Part shown: piece by piece, positions 63,775 through 64,000 of the stretch
Position numbering within the stretch: the stretch's first letter is position 1
Layout of the letters: each line of letters opens with the position of its first letter
Assembly: GCF_039543225.1 (NCBI RefSeq)
Contig: NZ_BAABJI010000001.1
Location: 461,193 to 525,192 of the forward strand
Direction of reading: 5' to 3'
Source: Mucilaginibacter defluvii
GTDB lineage: Bacteria; Bacteroidota; Bacteroidia; Sphingobacteriales; Sphingobacteriaceae
Length of the DNA: 64,000 nt
Program-made: the position numbers and the translations under genes
Notes under the pieces: generated by a model
Databases searched by the model: none
Seen by the model: only the letters and a program-made list of their open reading frames with translations
What the model was told of the DNA's origin: nothing

Positions 63775-64000
63775 GAAAGAACAGGTGCTCGACAGTATAA
63801 TAGCGCAGGGCATGCTGCCGCTGTTTTTTTATGAGGATGCACAGGTAAGCATTGACGTTACCCGCACGCTTTATAAAGCGGGTGTACGCGTGTTTGAATA
63901 TACTAATAGGGGCCCCAAAGCGCTTGATAACTATATTGAGTTAAAAAAGATTCAAAAACTTGAGTGGCCTGATCTACATTTGGGTATCGGTACCATTAAA
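63767..64000 (+). CDS. eda: KDPG/KHG aldolase, 5' part (partial)
   Basis: Begins MTKKEQVLDSIIAQGMLPLF and runs off the window after 78 residues. VTRTLYKAGVRVFEYTNRGP and LGIGTIK match the aldolase that splits 2-keto-3-deoxy-6-phosphogluconate. Starts eight bases before the kinase stop (overlap), so they are translated together in sugar-acid breakdown. Confidence 0.8.
   Translation, partial: MTKKEQVLDSIIAQGMLPLFFYEDAQVSIDVTRTLYKAGVRVFEYTNRGPKALDNYIELKKIQKLEWPDLHLGIGTIK

Overview
The window looks like chromosome from a member of the Bacteroidota, most likely Sphingobacteriaceae (Mucilaginibacter or Pedobacter type). The evidence is an ECF sigma/FecR/STN-type TonB receptor operon, BfmA/MobB-type mobilization genes, an Arm-DNA-binding tyrosine integrase of the Bacteroidota type, A-rich leaders in front of start codons, and a sugar-acid kdgK-eda pair. 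No species can be named from sequence alone.

Layout. (1) 1-8.2 kb: three tandem transcription units. Each opens with the same roughly 45-base leader and a lipoprotein with the same first ~250 residues and a Gly-Ser linker. Each then carries a different C-terminal module (HExxH metallopeptidase-like, M23 peptidase, EExxH-bearing domain) followed by small, mostly exported proteins. This looks like a polymorphic lipoprotein-effector array with candidate immunity genes and is the best candidate for an undescribed system. (2) 8.3-13.3 kb: a membrane glycosyltransferase, a FAD oxidoreductase and a regulatory-domain outer-membrane-associated protein. (3) 13.59-39.02 kb (island A): sigma/FecR/TonB receptor/phosphatase operon, several broken genes (PHP hydrolase, alpha/beta hydrolase, HTH, GT22), a macroglobulin-like protein, DUF421-DUF421-GH13 operon, a SemiSWEET, an ADH/MFS/SDR/732-aa/DUF4142 cluster, then decayed YhcG nuclease and integrase. 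(4) 39.02-62.36 kb (island B): a sulfur-oxidation/persulfide module (sulfite dehydrogenase, cytochrome, DsrE, binding proteins, LysR, Crp/Fnr, TauE, split YeeE/YedE, CstB-like persulfide dioxygenase-rhodanese, YeiH), an arsenic operon, mobilization genes with a candidate oriT, a zeta-toxin pair and an intact integrase next to tRNA-Asp. (5) 62.4-64 kb: kdgK and the start of eda.

Islands A and B appear to be two integrative elements accreted at the 3' end of the same tRNA-Asp. The order tRNA, integrase, cargo, tRNA-tail-plus-terminator is seen twice in the same orientation. B (intact integrase) is next to the tRNA. A (decayed integrase, many broken genes) was displaced behind it. In B, the sulfur genes would take up and oxidise reduced sulfur (thiosulfate, persulfide, sulfite) and export the products, while the ars operon reduces arsenate and exports arsenite.

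Caution: several genes differ from an intact frame by single-base indels, often in short homopolymers. Some may be sequencing errors rather than decay.
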